This document shows positions 1-7,509 of a stretch of 64,000 nt of DNA, one piece after another (the first letter of the stretch is position 1; each line of letters opens with the position of its first letter). A program made the position numbers and the translations under genes. This DNA is from Solobacterium sp. GTDB lineage: Bacteria > Bacillota_I > Bacilli_A > Erysipelotrichales > Erysipelotrichaceae. The stretch lies in NCBI GenBank assembly GCA_017941735.1, contig JAGAVW010000057.1, forward strand, positions 1 to 64,000, in the 5' to 3' direction. The notes beneath the pieces were generated by a model. That model saw nothing but the letters and a program-made list of their open reading frames with translations, made no database searches and was not told the origin of the DNA.

Positions 1-146
1 AACCCATAGCCTCAACCTCACTTAAGTAGACTGGCCACATACAATATTAGAGTAAACAATGGTTTCTACTTAATCCTATCAAAGGTTAGAAAGGAAGAGA
101 TAATTATGTGCTGACAAGGTATGTAATTATCATACAAGGTAACGAT

Positions 147-470
147 ATGGCACAAGATTATATTTTATTAAATGATCGTGCAGAAAATGGACTCATTGCG
201 ATTAATAAGTCTGTGTTTTATGCGATTTCTGAAATAGCAATTCAAGAAATTGAAAATGCGGAATTAGCTCCATCTACATTTTCTAAACCTATTTCGATTA
301 AAATTGCGAAGAATGAATTACAAGTAGCGGTTGATTTAAAAGTTCGCTATGGAGCAAATGTAAACTCAACTTGTGAACTCGTTCAAAATAAAATTTATGA
401 AAATATTTTATTTATGACCGGGTATAAACCAAATGATGTCACCGTAAATGTCGTAGGATTTGACATTTAA
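147..470 (+). CDS. Asp23/Gls24 family envelope-stress protein
   Basis: Small protein (107 residues) of the Asp23/Gls24 (YloU/YqhY) family, linked in other Firmicutes to envelope and lipid homeostasis; the biochemical role is not established. The start MAQDYILLNDRAENG and the following GLIAINKSVFYAISEIA fit the family's N-terminal strand-helix. Later strands (IKIAKNELQVAVDLKV) and a C-terminal helix-strand (TVNVVGFDI) complete the fold. A GTG at 108 is in frame and would add 13 residues; it sits 7 bases after GGAAGAGA (93-100), whereas ATG 147 has only a weak AAGGT upstream. I prefer 147 because the protein then begins like its relatives, but 108 is a real alternative. The gene precedes the infC leader and is probably transcribed separately from it. 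Confidence 0.75.
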   Translation: MAQDYILLNDRAENGLIAINKSVFYAISEIAIQEIENAELAPSTFSKPISIKIAKNELQVAVDLKVRYGANVNSTCELVQNKIYENILFMTGYKPNDVTVNVVGFDI

Positions 471-504
471 GGAATAGATTGTTAAACTATACAAGTCAAT
501 AAAA

Positions 505-608
505 GGAAAGCAGAAGCGCCGCTTCTCACCTGATGTCCATCGGACTTGGGTTCATGCCAGTAAATGATTCATTTTAGGCAGGTGCGGCTTCTGTACCTGC
601 TTTCTTTA
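505..608 (+). promoter_or_regulatory. L20-type ribosomal protein leader of infC-rpmI-rplT
   Basis: The leader can form mutually exclusive structures. A terminator stem GCAGGT (578-583) / ACCTGC (595-600) is followed by a T-rich tract (601-610). The loop contains GCTTCTG (587-593), which is the exact complement of CAGAAGC (511-517). Pairing of 511-517 with 587-593 would open the terminator. A local hairpin AGAAGC/GCTTCT (512-526) competes for the same bases. In B. subtilis and relatives, L20 binds such a leader and represses infC-rpmI-rplT; the position and architecture match, so autoregulation by L20 is inferred. Confidence 0.75.
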
Positions 609-623
609 TTAAAGGAGGTCTGC

Positions 624-1160
624 TTGCATTACATTAAACCGAAACGCAATGTTCCTGAGGAACTAGTCAACGAAAACATTCATTTTAACGAAGTCTTGGT
701 CATTGGGCCAGATGGAGAACAACTGGGCAAAATGATGCGCCGTGAAGCAATTGAAAAGGCTTATGATATGGGTCTAGATTTATATTGCGTCGCGCCAAAT
801 TCCGAGCCACCGGTTTGTAAAATTCTTGATTATGGTAAATACCATTTCAATGAACAGAAAAAAGCGCGTGAAGCGAAGAAAAAACAGCATGTAACAGAGG
901 TCAAACCATTGCGTCTGTCTCCTGTTATTGACCAGCATGATTTTGAAACGAAACTCAAACAAGCTCGTAAGTGGGCTGAAGATGGACAGAAAGTGAAAGT
1001 CGATATGCGTTTCCGTGGCCGTATGATTACTCGGAAAGAAGTCGGGGAAGAGGTCATGAATAAGTTTATTGAACAGATTTCTGATATTGCAACGGTTGAA
1101 AAGAAACCGAGTATGGAGGGAAATACAATGTCCGTTGTATTGTCCCCTAAGAAGAAATAA
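624..1160 (+). CDS. infC: Translation initiation factor IF-3
   Basis: IF-3 binds the 30S subunit, checks the initiator tRNA-AUG match and prevents premature 50S joining. The product (178 residues) has the N-terminal domain (VNENIHFNEVLVIGPDGEQLG), the lysine-rich linker helix around residues 75-95 and the C-terminal domain (VKVDMRFRGRMITRKEVG). The PPVCKILDYGKY signature is intact. I place the start at TTG 624, 5 bases after AAAGGAGG (611-618). An ATT codon at 633 is possible, since infC uses ATT in several bacteria, but its spacing is poorer. It is the first gene of an operon with rpmI and rplT, behind the L20-type leader. Rare start codons in infC are a known self-regulation device. Confidence 0.95.
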   Translation: MHYIKPKRNVPEELVNENIHFNEVLVIGPDGEQLGKMMRREAIEKAYDMGLDLYCVAPNSEPPVCKILDYGKYHFNEQKKAREAKKKQHVTEVKPLRLSPVIDQHDFETKLKQARKWAEDGQKVKVDMRFRGRMITRKEVGEEVMNKFIEQISDIATVEKKPSMEGNTMSVVLSPKKK

Positions 1161-1175
1161 ACAGGAGGAGAGTCT

Positions 1176-1397
1176 ATGAAGGCAAAAGCAAAGAAACCAA
1201 AGAAGATTCGTATGAAGACAAAGAAAACTTTTGCGAAACGTGTGAAAGAAACGGGCACAGGAGAATTAAAGAGAAAGCACAACTATATTTCTCACTTCGC
1301 TGCAAACAAAACACACAAACAAAAGAAACATTTGTCTAAGCCGACAACTGTCAGCAAGAGTGATATGAAGCGCGTTAAGCAGCTTCTACAAGGTTAG
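1176..1397 (+). CDS. rpmI: 50S ribosomal protein L35
   Basis: Small basic protein of the large subunit, 73 residues. The core [20 protein letters not shown] and the [17 protein letters not shown] stretch match the L35 family. The start at 1176 is chosen because AGGAGGAG lies directly upstream with good spacing; this adds a short Lys/Ala-rich extension ([12 protein letters not shown]) before the usual L35 start, which would correspond to ATG 1212. Located 15 bases after infC and 17 bases before rplT, in the standard infC-rpmI-rplT order, so co-transcribed and presumably under L20 control. Confidence 0.95.
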   Translation: MKAKAKKPKKIRMKTKKTFAKRVKETGTGELKRKHNYISHFAANKTHKQKKHLSKPTTVSKSDMKRVKQLLQG

Positions 1398-1414
1398 ACT
1401 AGGAGGCGTAAACA

Positions 1415-1771
1415 ATGAGAGTTAAAGGATCGACGCCAACACGCAATCGTCGTAAAAAAGTGTTGAAATTAGCAAAAGGCTATTTTGGAAGCAAACATTT
1501 GCTATATCGTACAGCCAATGAGCAAGTAATGCGTTCTTTACGCTATTCCTATATTGGCCGTAAACAAACAAAGAGAGAAATGCGTAAGTTATGGATTGCA
1601 CGTATCAACGCTGCAGTTCGTCAACATGACTTAAGCTATTCTAAATTCATGCATGGATTAAAATTAGCAGAAGTAAATATTAACCGTAAAATGCTAAGTG
1701 AAATCGCAATTCATGATGAAAAAGGTTTCGAAAAACTTGTTGAAACAGCAAAGAAAGCATTAGAAGCATAA
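1415..1771 (+). CDS. rplT: 50S ribosomal protein L20
   Basis: L20 binds 23S rRNA early in 50S assembly and, in Firmicutes, also binds its own operon leader. The product is 118 residues, the usual length. It begins [20 protein letters not shown] and includes the [18 protein letters not shown] stretch and the C-terminal RNA-binding domain ([17 protein letters not shown]). The start has a clean AGGAGG upstream. It is the last protein gene of its operon. A perfect 9 bp hairpin follows the stop codon and tRNA-Glu begins 25 bases downstream, so part of the transcript may run into the tRNA. Confidence 0.97.
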   Translation: MRVKGSTPTRNRRKKVLKLAKGYFGSKHLLYRTANEQVMRSLRYSYIGRKQTKREMRKLWIARINAAVRQHDLSYSKFMHGLKLAEVNINRKMLSEIAIHDEKGFEKLVETAKKALEA

Positions 1772-1772
1772 A

Positions 1773-1793
1773 AATAGGACATTATGTCCTATT
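1773..1793 (+). terminator. Hairpin after rplT
   Basis: Perfect 9 bp stem AATAGGACA (1773-1781) / TGTCCTATT (1785-1793) with a 3-base loop, starting at the last base of the rplT stop codon. No T-run follows (CTGGCGCG, the tRNA, begins at once), so it may be a weak terminator, a processing signal or a 3'-end stabiliser rather than a full terminator. Confidence 0.5.
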
Positions 1794-1795
1794 CT

Positions 1796-1872
1796 GGCGC
1801 GTTGGTGAAGTGGCTCAACACACTGCCCTCTCAAGGCAGCATTCACGGGTTCGAACCCCGTACGCGTCACCA
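1796..1872 (+). tRNA. tRNA-Glu (anticodon CTC)
   Basis: Cloverleaf: acceptor GGCGCGT (1796-1802) pairs with ACGCGTC (1862-1868), with one G-T pair. The anticodon stem CTGCC/GGCAG encloses the loop CTCTCAA, giving anticodon CTC, which reads GAG. The T-loop GGGTTCGAACCCC is canonical and the CCA end is encoded (1870-1872). The body resembles B. subtilis tRNA-Glu apart from the anticodon and acceptor details. It lies just downstream of rplT and has its own terminator. Confidence 0.93.
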
Positions 1873-1883
1873 TAGTAAAAAAT

Positions 1884-1905
1884 AGGCATCGGTGGATGCC
1901 TTTTC
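1884..1905 (+). terminator. Terminator of tRNA-Glu
   Basis: Stem GGCATC (1885-1890) / GATGCC (1895-1900), loop GGTG, followed by TTTTC. It lies 12 bases after the CCA end and ends the rplT/tRNA-Glu transcript. Confidence 0.8.
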
Positions 1906-1935
1906 TTTGAAAAAGAAGTAAAATGATAAAGGATT

Positions 1936-3165
1936 ATGACATATCAATTTCATGAACAATATAACCCTGAATTATGCGATCAATTTGTGATGCAATCGAC
2001 ACAAAATACGCTTTTTCAGTGCTCCAATTGGGCCAAAGTAAAGAATAATTGGAATGCTTATTTTACCTGTGTAACAGAAGGGGAAACAATCTTAGCAACG
2101 GGTCTAGTTTTAGAAAGAGAACTTATCTTAGGACAAAAACTCTTTTATTTACCACGGGGACCAGTTCTAGATTATGAAAATAAAGAATTATTAGAGTTTT
2201 ATTTTGCCGAATTAAAGAAATTCGCAAAAGCACATCATGCTGCTGCGATACGTTTTGATCCTGCTATTTTATCGAAATGTTACCCCTATAAAGAACATGA
2301 TTCCGAACATTTACACAAAAATGACGATATCATAGCTACTTTAGAGGCACTTGGTGCAAAACACAAAGGCTTTACTGTACGGATTGAAGAGAGTACACAA
2401 CCGCGTTTTAATGCGGAAATGGATCTGATTCCTGACTATGAAGAAAAGCTCGAACACAGAACGCGTAAATGTATCCGTGGGGCAATTCATAAAGGAATCT
2501 TTACACGAGAAGGAAAAGAATATTTGGATGATTTTGCAAAAGCGATGCATTATACGGAAGTACGTAAAAAAGTGGCTTTGCGTAATGAATCTTATTTTGA
2601 ACATATGCTAGAAGTATATGGAGATCAAGCAATCTGTATGGTTGCATATCTCAATTTTCCAAAACAATTAGAACAATTAAAACAATCTTTAGAAAGTAAC
2701 CAAAAAGAATTAAGCGAAGGTAATCCGACAAAGAAACGCAAAGCAGAACTCGAGCGTTTAATTGCGCAAGATGAAAAAGAAATCGCACAATTACAAAAAG
2801 ATTATGAAAAAGAAGGCCAAGATGAGATCGTGACAAGCGGCATATTAGCTTGTTATAATGCGCACTTAATGGAACTTTTCTATATGGGAAATCATCCCGA
2901 TTATATGCGGATGTATAGCAGTTATTTGTTATATAAAAAGTGTTTAGATCGTTGTTTAGAACTATCCATTCCAAAATGCTCTTTTGGTGGCATTGAAGGG
3001 ACGTTGGATGATGGATTAACCTTATTCAAATCCAATTGGTTAATGAATGTGGAAGAGTATATTGGGGAATTTAATATTATCTTAAACCCAATTATCTATC
3101 GCTTGTTTGATCAACTCTATCCTAAAGTACTGAAAATGGTTGCGAAAATGAGAGGCAATGCATGA
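1936..3165 (+). CDS. FemAB/MurM-type peptidoglycan aminoacyltransferase (first of pair)
   Basis: FemABX-family enzyme (409 residues). These cytosolic, membrane-associated enzymes use aminoacyl-tRNA to add bridge amino acids to the stem-peptide lysine of lipid II. Visible family features are the N-terminal GNAT-like lobe (FQCSNWAKVKNNW, FYLPRGPVLDYEN), a Lys/Glu-rich antiparallel coiled coil at about residues 243-295, and the second GNAT-like lobe with YSSYLLYKKCLDRCLE, SFGGIEG and GLTLFKSNW. The next gene is a paralogue that overlaps it by 4 bases (ATGA), so the two are co-translated. Two successive transferases suggest a branch of at least two residues; the amino acid used cannot be read from sequence. 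The start has AAAGGA close upstream with unusually short spacing. Confidence 0.9.
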   Translation: MTYQFHEQYNPELCDQFVMQSTQNTLFQCSNWAKVKNNWNAYFTCVTEGETILATGLVLERELILGQKLFYLPRGPVLDYENKELLEFYFAELKKFAKAHHAAAIRFDPAILSKCYPYKEHDSEHLHKNDDIIATLEALGAKHKGFTVRIEESTQPRFNAEMDLIPDYEEKLEHRTRKCIRGAIHKGIFTREGKEYLDDFAKAMHYTEVRKKVALRNESYFEHMLEVYGDQAICMVAYLNFPKQLEQLKQSLESNQKELSEGNPTKKRKAELERLIAQDEKEIAQLQKDYEKEGQDEIVTSGILACYNAHLMELFYMGNHPDYMRMYSSYLLYKKCLDRCLELSIPKCSFGGIEGTLDDGLTLFKSNWLMNVEEYIGEFNIILNPIIYRLFDQLYPKVLKMVAKMRGNA

Positions 3166-4424
3166 AATTTGTTGTTGATGTAGAACCGAAGCGATTTGAT
3201 GCATTTGCGATTGCTTGTCCACTGAATCATTATTCTAAGACAAGTCCTTTTATTGCGTTTAAGAAAGAAGAATACCAAAGTGGGAATTTACTTGGCGTGG
3301 AAGATGAAGAGGGCAATTTGATTGCGACAGCCCTCATGCTACATCGTCGTATACCTCTATTAGGAATGCAATTTAGTTATGTTCAATATGGCTTTAATCT
3401 TGCTATTGAAAATCGCGATTTAATAGCCTATTTTGCGAAACAATTAAAAGAATACGCCAAGGCAAAAGGTTCTATCTTTTTACGCATGGACTTTAATATT
3501 CCACGCTTAGAACATGATAAGAATGGGAAAGTTGTTGAAAATGGTTTTAACCATGAATATATTACCGAGATTCTAAAAGAAAATGGGTATACACATCTAG
3601 GCTATAATTATGGCTATAGTGGTAACTGGATGAGTCGTTTTACCTATCGTTTAGATTTAAATCGTCCTTTTAGTGAGATTAAAAAAGGTATCAAACGCTA
3701 TCAAACCTATCATAATAAAAATGAAATGCGTGGCGTAGCGGTGCATCCCGCCACCCAAGAAGATTTAGCAGTATTAATCCAAAGCCAAAAAGAATTATCC
3801 GCAAAACTTGGTTTTAAACCAAATGATGTCTCCTATTTCAAAAAGTTATGGGATTGCTATGAAGGGAATGTGTATTACTACATTGTTGATACGAATTATC
3901 ATCAAGCTAAATTAAACCTACAAAAAGAAATCGACAATTTAGAAATGCATCTTCAAACCCTAAAAGATGAGAATAAGAAAGAAATCACGCAAAAGAATAT
4001 CCAAGCCTTAGAAAAAGAAATCCATGAAATAGAAAATCATGGACTTGATATAGATGAAAGGAAAGTATTAGGGGCTAAATTCATCATTAAGTTAGGCGAA
4101 AATGTCTGGAATGTGAATATGTATACATTAAAGACACTTCTCAATTTTAGAGGCGCATTTGCATTACATGATTATGCCATCCAAGATATGATTGAAAAAG
4201 GGGCCAAAACCTATGATTTTGAAGGGATTTCTGGCTCAATGGATCCAAGTGATGAATATTGGGGCCAAACGGATTTTAAAAAGAGCTTTGGTGGCGATTA
4301 TTTAGAATTTTTAGGAGAATTTGATGCCATCTTTGATGAAAAGAAATATGCCCAATGGAAAAAGGCGCGAAGTCTCTATAGTCGAGTGCGCCGTAAACTT
4401 CGATTCTTAAAATACAAAAAGTAG
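3162..4424 (+). CDS. FemAB/MurM-type peptidoglycan aminoacyltransferase (second of pair)
   Basis: Second FemABX-family transferase (420 residues), likely adding a residue to the interpeptide bridge of lipid II after the first enzyme. It shares the layout: first lobe (SPFIAFKKEEYQSGNLLG, LLGMQFSYVQYGFNL), coiled coil at about residues 247-295 (LNLQKEIDNLEMHLQTLK), and second lobe (YTLKTLLNFRGAFALHDYAI, YDFEGISGSMDPSDEYWG, FKKSFGGDYLEFLGEFD). The FKKSFGG and EFLGEF elements are typical of the C-terminal lobe. The start ATG overlaps the stop of the preceding gene. The stop codon lies inside a hairpin shared with the convergent gltX. The amino acid specificity is unknown. Confidence 0.9.
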   Translation: MKFVVDVEPKRFDAFAIACPLNHYSKTSPFIAFKKEEYQSGNLLGVEDEEGNLIATALMLHRRIPLLGMQFSYVQYGFNLAIENRDLIAYFAKQLKEYAKAKGSIFLRMDFNIPRLEHDKNGKVVENGFNHEYITEILKENGYTHLGYNYGYSGNWMSRFTYRLDLNRPFSEIKKGIKRYQTYHNKNEMRGVAVHPATQEDLAVLIQSQKELSAKLGFKPNDVSYFKKLWDCYEGNVYYYIVDTNYHQAKLNLQKEIDNLEMHLQTLKDENKKEITQKNIQALEKEIHEIENHGLDIDERKVLGAKFIIKLGENVWNVNMYTLKTLLNFRGAFALHDYAIQDMIEKGAKTYDFEGISGSMDPSDEYWGQTDFKKSFGGDYLEFLGEFDAIFDEKKYAQWKKARSLYSRVRRKLRFLKYKK

Positions 4425-4443
4425 CGAAGTAATCGCTACTTTT
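4416..4443. terminator. Bidirectional terminator between the FemAB pair and gltX
   Basis: Stem AGTAGCGA (4420-4427) / TCGCTACT (4433-4440), loop AGTAA, flanked by A-runs on one side and TTTT on the other, so it works on both strands. Both convergent genes' TAG stop codons lie in the stem: 4422-4424 for the transferase and 4436-4438 for gltX. Confidence 0.85.
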
Positions 4444-5896
4444 GTAATTGTTCAATCGATTTTTGTAAACGAGATAAGGTTTCTTCCTTACCCAAGATGG
4501 TTGCAATTTCAATTGCACCACCTGGTGTAAACTCTTTACCAGTAATAGCGAGTCGTAATGGGAAGAGAATCTGTCCGTTTTTCTTTTCTAATTTTGCAGG
4601 CAATTCCATGAGTTTTTCATGGAGCGTTTCTTGCGTCCAATCGGTAATTCTTTCTAAGACTTCTTTTGAAGCAACTAAGGATTCAAGAGCAATACTTGGA
4701 TCCGTCTTCATTTTCTTATTGTTGTATAAGTTTGTATCAAAAGCAGGGAAGTTATCGAAGAAATCTAACATATCTGGAATCTCTTTGAGTGTTTGCGCAC
4801 GTGGTTGTAAGATTTGCGCAATTGCTTTTTTATCAAAGTTTCCTTTCACAGCTTCATCAATATATGGTTTTACAAGTTCATAGTACTTGTCTAAGTCCAT
4901 ATTTCTTAACCAAAGCGAGTTAATCGAAGTAAGCTTAACAATATCGAAGATAGCACCATCTTTCCCAATGTGTTTTACATTGAATGCTTGAACAAGCTCA
5001 TCTAAGGTATAAATCTCTTGATTGGTTTCAGGAGACCATCCAAGAAGAGCGATATAGTTCAAGATTGCTTCAGGTAAATAACCTTTTTCCACTAAATCTT
5101 GGAAGGAAGCATCGCCATTCCGTTTCGAAAGCTTTTGATGTTCATCTTTCATAACAGGTGGACAGTGAATATAACGTGGGATATCCCAACCAAAGGACTC
5201 ATAAATTAAGTTATACTTTGGTGCAGAACTTAAGTATTCCATACCACGAACGACATCCGTAATTCCCATTAAATGATCATCAATGACATTCGCAAAGTTA
5301 TAGGTAGGGAAGCCATCGCTTTTCATTAAGATGGATTCATCCAAGGTACTATTTTCAACAGTAATGGTCCCAAATACTTCATCATCAAAGGAAGTTGTGC
5401 CTTCTTCTGGAATCGTTTGTCTTACTACAAAGGATTCCCCATTTTCTATACGCGCTTCTGCTTCTTCGATGGATAAAGCTTTACATGGATCATCAAATTT
5501 GAAGGATTCGCCACGTGCTTCTTGTATTTCACGTTGCGCTTGAATCATTTCTTCATCACAGAAACAATAATGTGCACCACCAAGTTTCACGAGCTCTTTT
5601 GCATGGTCCATATAGATGCCACTTTGAACACGCTCACTTTGAACATATGGGCCAACTGGACCACCTAAATCAGGTCCTTCATCCCATAATAAATTACATT
5701 GTTTTAGCGTATCGTAAATAATATCGGTTGCGCCTTCCACAAGTCTTCCTTGGTCGGTATCCTCAATACGTAATAAAAACTTTCCAGCTGCATCACGTTT
5801 TGCGACTAAATAGGCATATAATGCCGTTCTAAGGTTACCGATATGCATATACCCGGTAGGACTTGGGGCAAATCTCGTGCGAATTTCACTCATCAT
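4436..5896 (-). CDS. gltX: Glutamate--tRNA ligase
   Basis: Class I aminoacyl-tRNA synthetase (486 residues) that charges tRNA-Glu. In bacteria lacking GlnRS it also glutamylates tRNA-Gln for later amidation by GatCAB. The HIGH-type motif (FAPSPTGYMHIGNLRTALYA) is at the N-terminus and the KMSKS-type motif (HQKLSKRNGDASF) is near residue 250. The helical anticodon-binding domain ends in TILGKEETLSRLQKSIEQLQ. Two adjacent ATGs (5896 and 5893) are possible, with GAGAGGAAG upstream. tRNA-Gln(CTG) lies 24 bases upstream on the same strand with no room for another promoter, so the two are likely one transcript. I did not see a glnS in this window. Confidence 0.97.
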   Translation of the reverse strand: MMSEIRTRFAPSPTGYMHIGNLRTALYAYLVAKRDAAGKFLLRIEDTDQGRLVEGATDIIYDTLKQCNLLWDEGPDLGGPVGPYVQSERVQSGIYMDHAKELVKLGGAHYCFCDEEMIQAQREIQEARGESFKFDDPCKALSIEEAEARIENGESFVVRQTIPEEGTTSFDDEVFGTITVENSTLDESILMKSDGFPTYNFANVIDDHLMGITDVVRGMEYLSSAPKYNLIYESFGWDIPRYIHCPPVMKDEHQKLSKRNGDASFQDLVEKGYLPEAILNYIALLGWSPETNQEIYTLDELVQAFNVKHIGKDGAIFDIVKLTSINSLWLRNMDLDKYYELVKPYIDEAVKGNFDKKAIAQILQPRAQTLKEIPDMLDFFDNFPAFDTNLYNNKKMKTDPSIALESLVASKEVLERITDWTQETLHEKLMELPAKLEKKNGQILFPLRLAITGKEFTPGGAIEIATILGKEETLSRLQKSIEQLQK

Positions 5897-5920
5897 TTGC
5901 TTCCTCTCTTATCTGAAAAA

Positions 5921-5996
5921 TGGCTGGGGTAGAGAGATTCGAACTCCCGAAATGACTGGTTCAGAGCCAGTTGCCTTACCGCTTGGCTATACCCCA
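5921..5996 (-). tRNA. tRNA-Gln (anticodon CTG)
   Basis: On the minus strand the acceptor TGGGGTA pairs with TACCCCA. The anticodon stem ACTGG/CCAGT holds the loop CTCTGAA, giving anticodon CTG for CAG. The T-arm GGGAGTTCGAATCTCTC is regular and the CCA is encoded (5921-5923 on the plus strand). It sits directly upstream of gltX behind a common promoter. Confidence 0.93.
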
Positions 5997-6008
5997 ATAG
6001 CATTATTT

Positions 6009-6036
6009 ATTATACACGCGTTTTATGTCTTTACAA
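6009..6036 (-). promoter_or_regulatory. Promoter of tRNA-Gln-gltX
   Basis: Minus-strand -35 TTGTAA (6031-6036) and -10 TATAAT (6009-6014) with a 16-base spacer. Transcription would begin near 6002, about 6 bases before the tRNA. Confidence 0.6.
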
Positions 6037-6098
6037 CCAAAAAGGCAGTGTTTATGGTACTATGTATCTACCGTTTCTTTAAGTAAGGAGGTAAAGTT

Positions 6099-6776
6099 AT
6101 GTATTGTGCAAATTGTGGATTCAAATTAGATGAAAATGCAAAGTTTTGTAAAAACTGCGGAATAAAGATTCTTGACACAAATCCTGAAGAGATGGCTACT
6201 CCAGTAGAGTCACAAACAACAGCAACACAACCAAAGAAAACAAAGAAAGGTGGCATTTTAAAACCACTCTTGTTGATTGGAGGTGTGCTTCTTGCGTTGC
6301 TACTAGGCTATAGCTTAATTCGTATGTTAATGGGAAGTGGAAGTGCAGGAGCAAGCGCTTCGGATGATCAATTATCATGCAAATATGCATACCAAGATGA
6401 AGAAGTCATCTTATCTGAAAACATTGATTACTATTATCAAAATGCGAAAGTAATACGAATTGAAGATCATATTCTGCAATCCTATCTCGATATTGAATTA
6501 ACGGATGATGAATTAGATGAGGAAGAAGAATATCTTTTACAATTGTTAGCGGGTCTTGATGATTATGATGGTGTAAAGTATTCGGTATCAATTGAAAACA
6601 ATGATTTCAATGTCGATATCAAAATTGATTATGACATTGACGCATCGAAAATGAGTGATACGGATTTAGATGCAGTAATGAATTATTTAGATTTTCAATT
6701 TAGCAATTATTTAAATTCCTTATCAAAAGAAGAATTGAAATCAGAAATGATGGATTATGATTTTAAGTGCGAATAA
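6099..6776 (+). CDS. Zinc-ribbon membrane protein
   Basis: Hypothetical protein of 225 residues. The N-terminus is a zinc ribbon with two CxxC pairs (MYCANCG and FCKNCG, residues 3-22). A Thr/Lys-rich linker, one membrane helix at about residues 52-72 (LLLIGGVLLALLLGYSLI) and an acidic extracytoplasmic domain rich in Asp/Glu/Tyr follow. The extracytoplasmic part (about 140 residues) matches no family I can name. AAGGAGG stands directly before ATG 6099. The gene's end overlaps the start of the DUF554 gene by 20 bases. It could act as a membrane sensor or assembly factor, but nothing visible decides this. Confidence 0.75.
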   Translation: MYCANCGFKLDENAKFCKNCGIKILDTNPEEMATPVESQTTATQPKKTKKGGILKPLLLIGGVLLALLLGYSLIRMLMGSGSAGASASDDQLSCKYAYQDEEVILSENIDYYYQNAKVIRIEDHILQSYLDIELTDDELDEEEEYLLQLLAGLDDYDGVKYSVSIENNDFNVDIKIDYDIDASKMSDTDLDAVMNYLDFQFSNYLNSLSKEELKSEMMDYDFKCE

Positions 6777-7509
6777 TCTTTTTCCAGGAATTGGAACCAT
6801 AGTCAATGTGATTGCGATTCTTTGTGGTGGAGCCATTGGCCTTCTATTTAAAAAATGGATTACCGACTCCCTACAAAAGCTTTTGTTATGCGCAAATGGA
6901 ATTGGGGTCATCTTAATTGGGATTTCAGGGGCATTGAGTCGCATGTTTGTGATAAATGGCAATAGAATGGAAGTTCAAAATAGTTTTATGATGATTGTTT
7001 CTTTATCCTTAGGGGCGCTACTTGGTCATCTATTACAAATTGATCAACGTTTTGAGAAATTTGGTTTATATCTGAAAGAGAAAAGTGGAAATCAAGCCGA
7101 ATCCCAATTCTTGAATGCCTTTTTAACAGCTTCATTTACTGTATGCATTGGGGCAATGGCAATCGTTGGTGCAATTGAAGATAGTTTGAATCTCAATCCT
7201 TCTATTTTATTTGCAAAAGCATTATTGGACTTCACAATTATCATGGTTCTAACCAGTTCCCTTGGAAAAGGTTGTATGTATAGTGCGATTCCAGTTGGCT
7301 TACTGCAAGGAAGCATTAGTATTTTCGCTTCACTTTTAAAACCAATTTTCACAACAAATGCCTTATTGAATATTGGACTTGTAGGTTCCGTATTAATTAT
7401 TCTTGTCGGAATTAATTTATTATTTTCTAAGTCGATTAAAGTAGCGAATTTAATACCTGCTTTACTCATCGCATTACTATGGAGTTATTGGCCAAATGTC
7501 TTACTATAA
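6757..7509 (+). CDS. DUF554 family membrane protein (YqgA/YdfK-like)
   Basis: Polytopic membrane protein of 250 residues in the DUF554 family; its function is unknown, though it is often proposed to be a transporter. The N-terminal FPGIGTIVNVIAILCGGAIG and the motifs CANGIGVILIGISGAL and GAMAIVGAIEDSLN are characteristic. About six hydrophobic segments are visible, ending LIALLWSYW. The start overlaps the preceding zinc-ribbon gene by 20 bases, and its own end overlaps the HD-domain gene by 14 bases, so the three are translationally linked. A start closer to MFPGIG would fit the family but there is no ATG there. Confidence 0.85.
   Translation: MILSANNLFPGIGTIVNVIAILCGGAIGLLFKKWITDSLQKLLLCANGIGVILIGISGALSRMFVINGNRMEVQNSFMMIVSLSLGALLGHLLQIDQRFEKFGLYLKEKSGNQAESQFLNAFLTASFTVCIGAMAIVGAIEDSLNLNPSILFAKALLDFTIIMVLTSSLGKGCMYSAIPVGLLQGSISIFASLLKPIFTTNALLNIGLVGSVLIILVGINLLFSKSIKVANLIPALLIALLWSYWPNVLL

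Noticed and set aside
106-114. Two-codon ORF (ATG TGC TGA) behind a good Shine-Dalgarno, overlapping the GTG of the Asp23 gene
   Set aside because: Too short to support; most likely the site serves the GTG at 108 or is incidental.
830-1282. 150-residue minus-strand frame across infC and rpmI
   Set aside because: Phe/Ser-rich antisense of lysine-rich ribosomal genes; no family resemblance.
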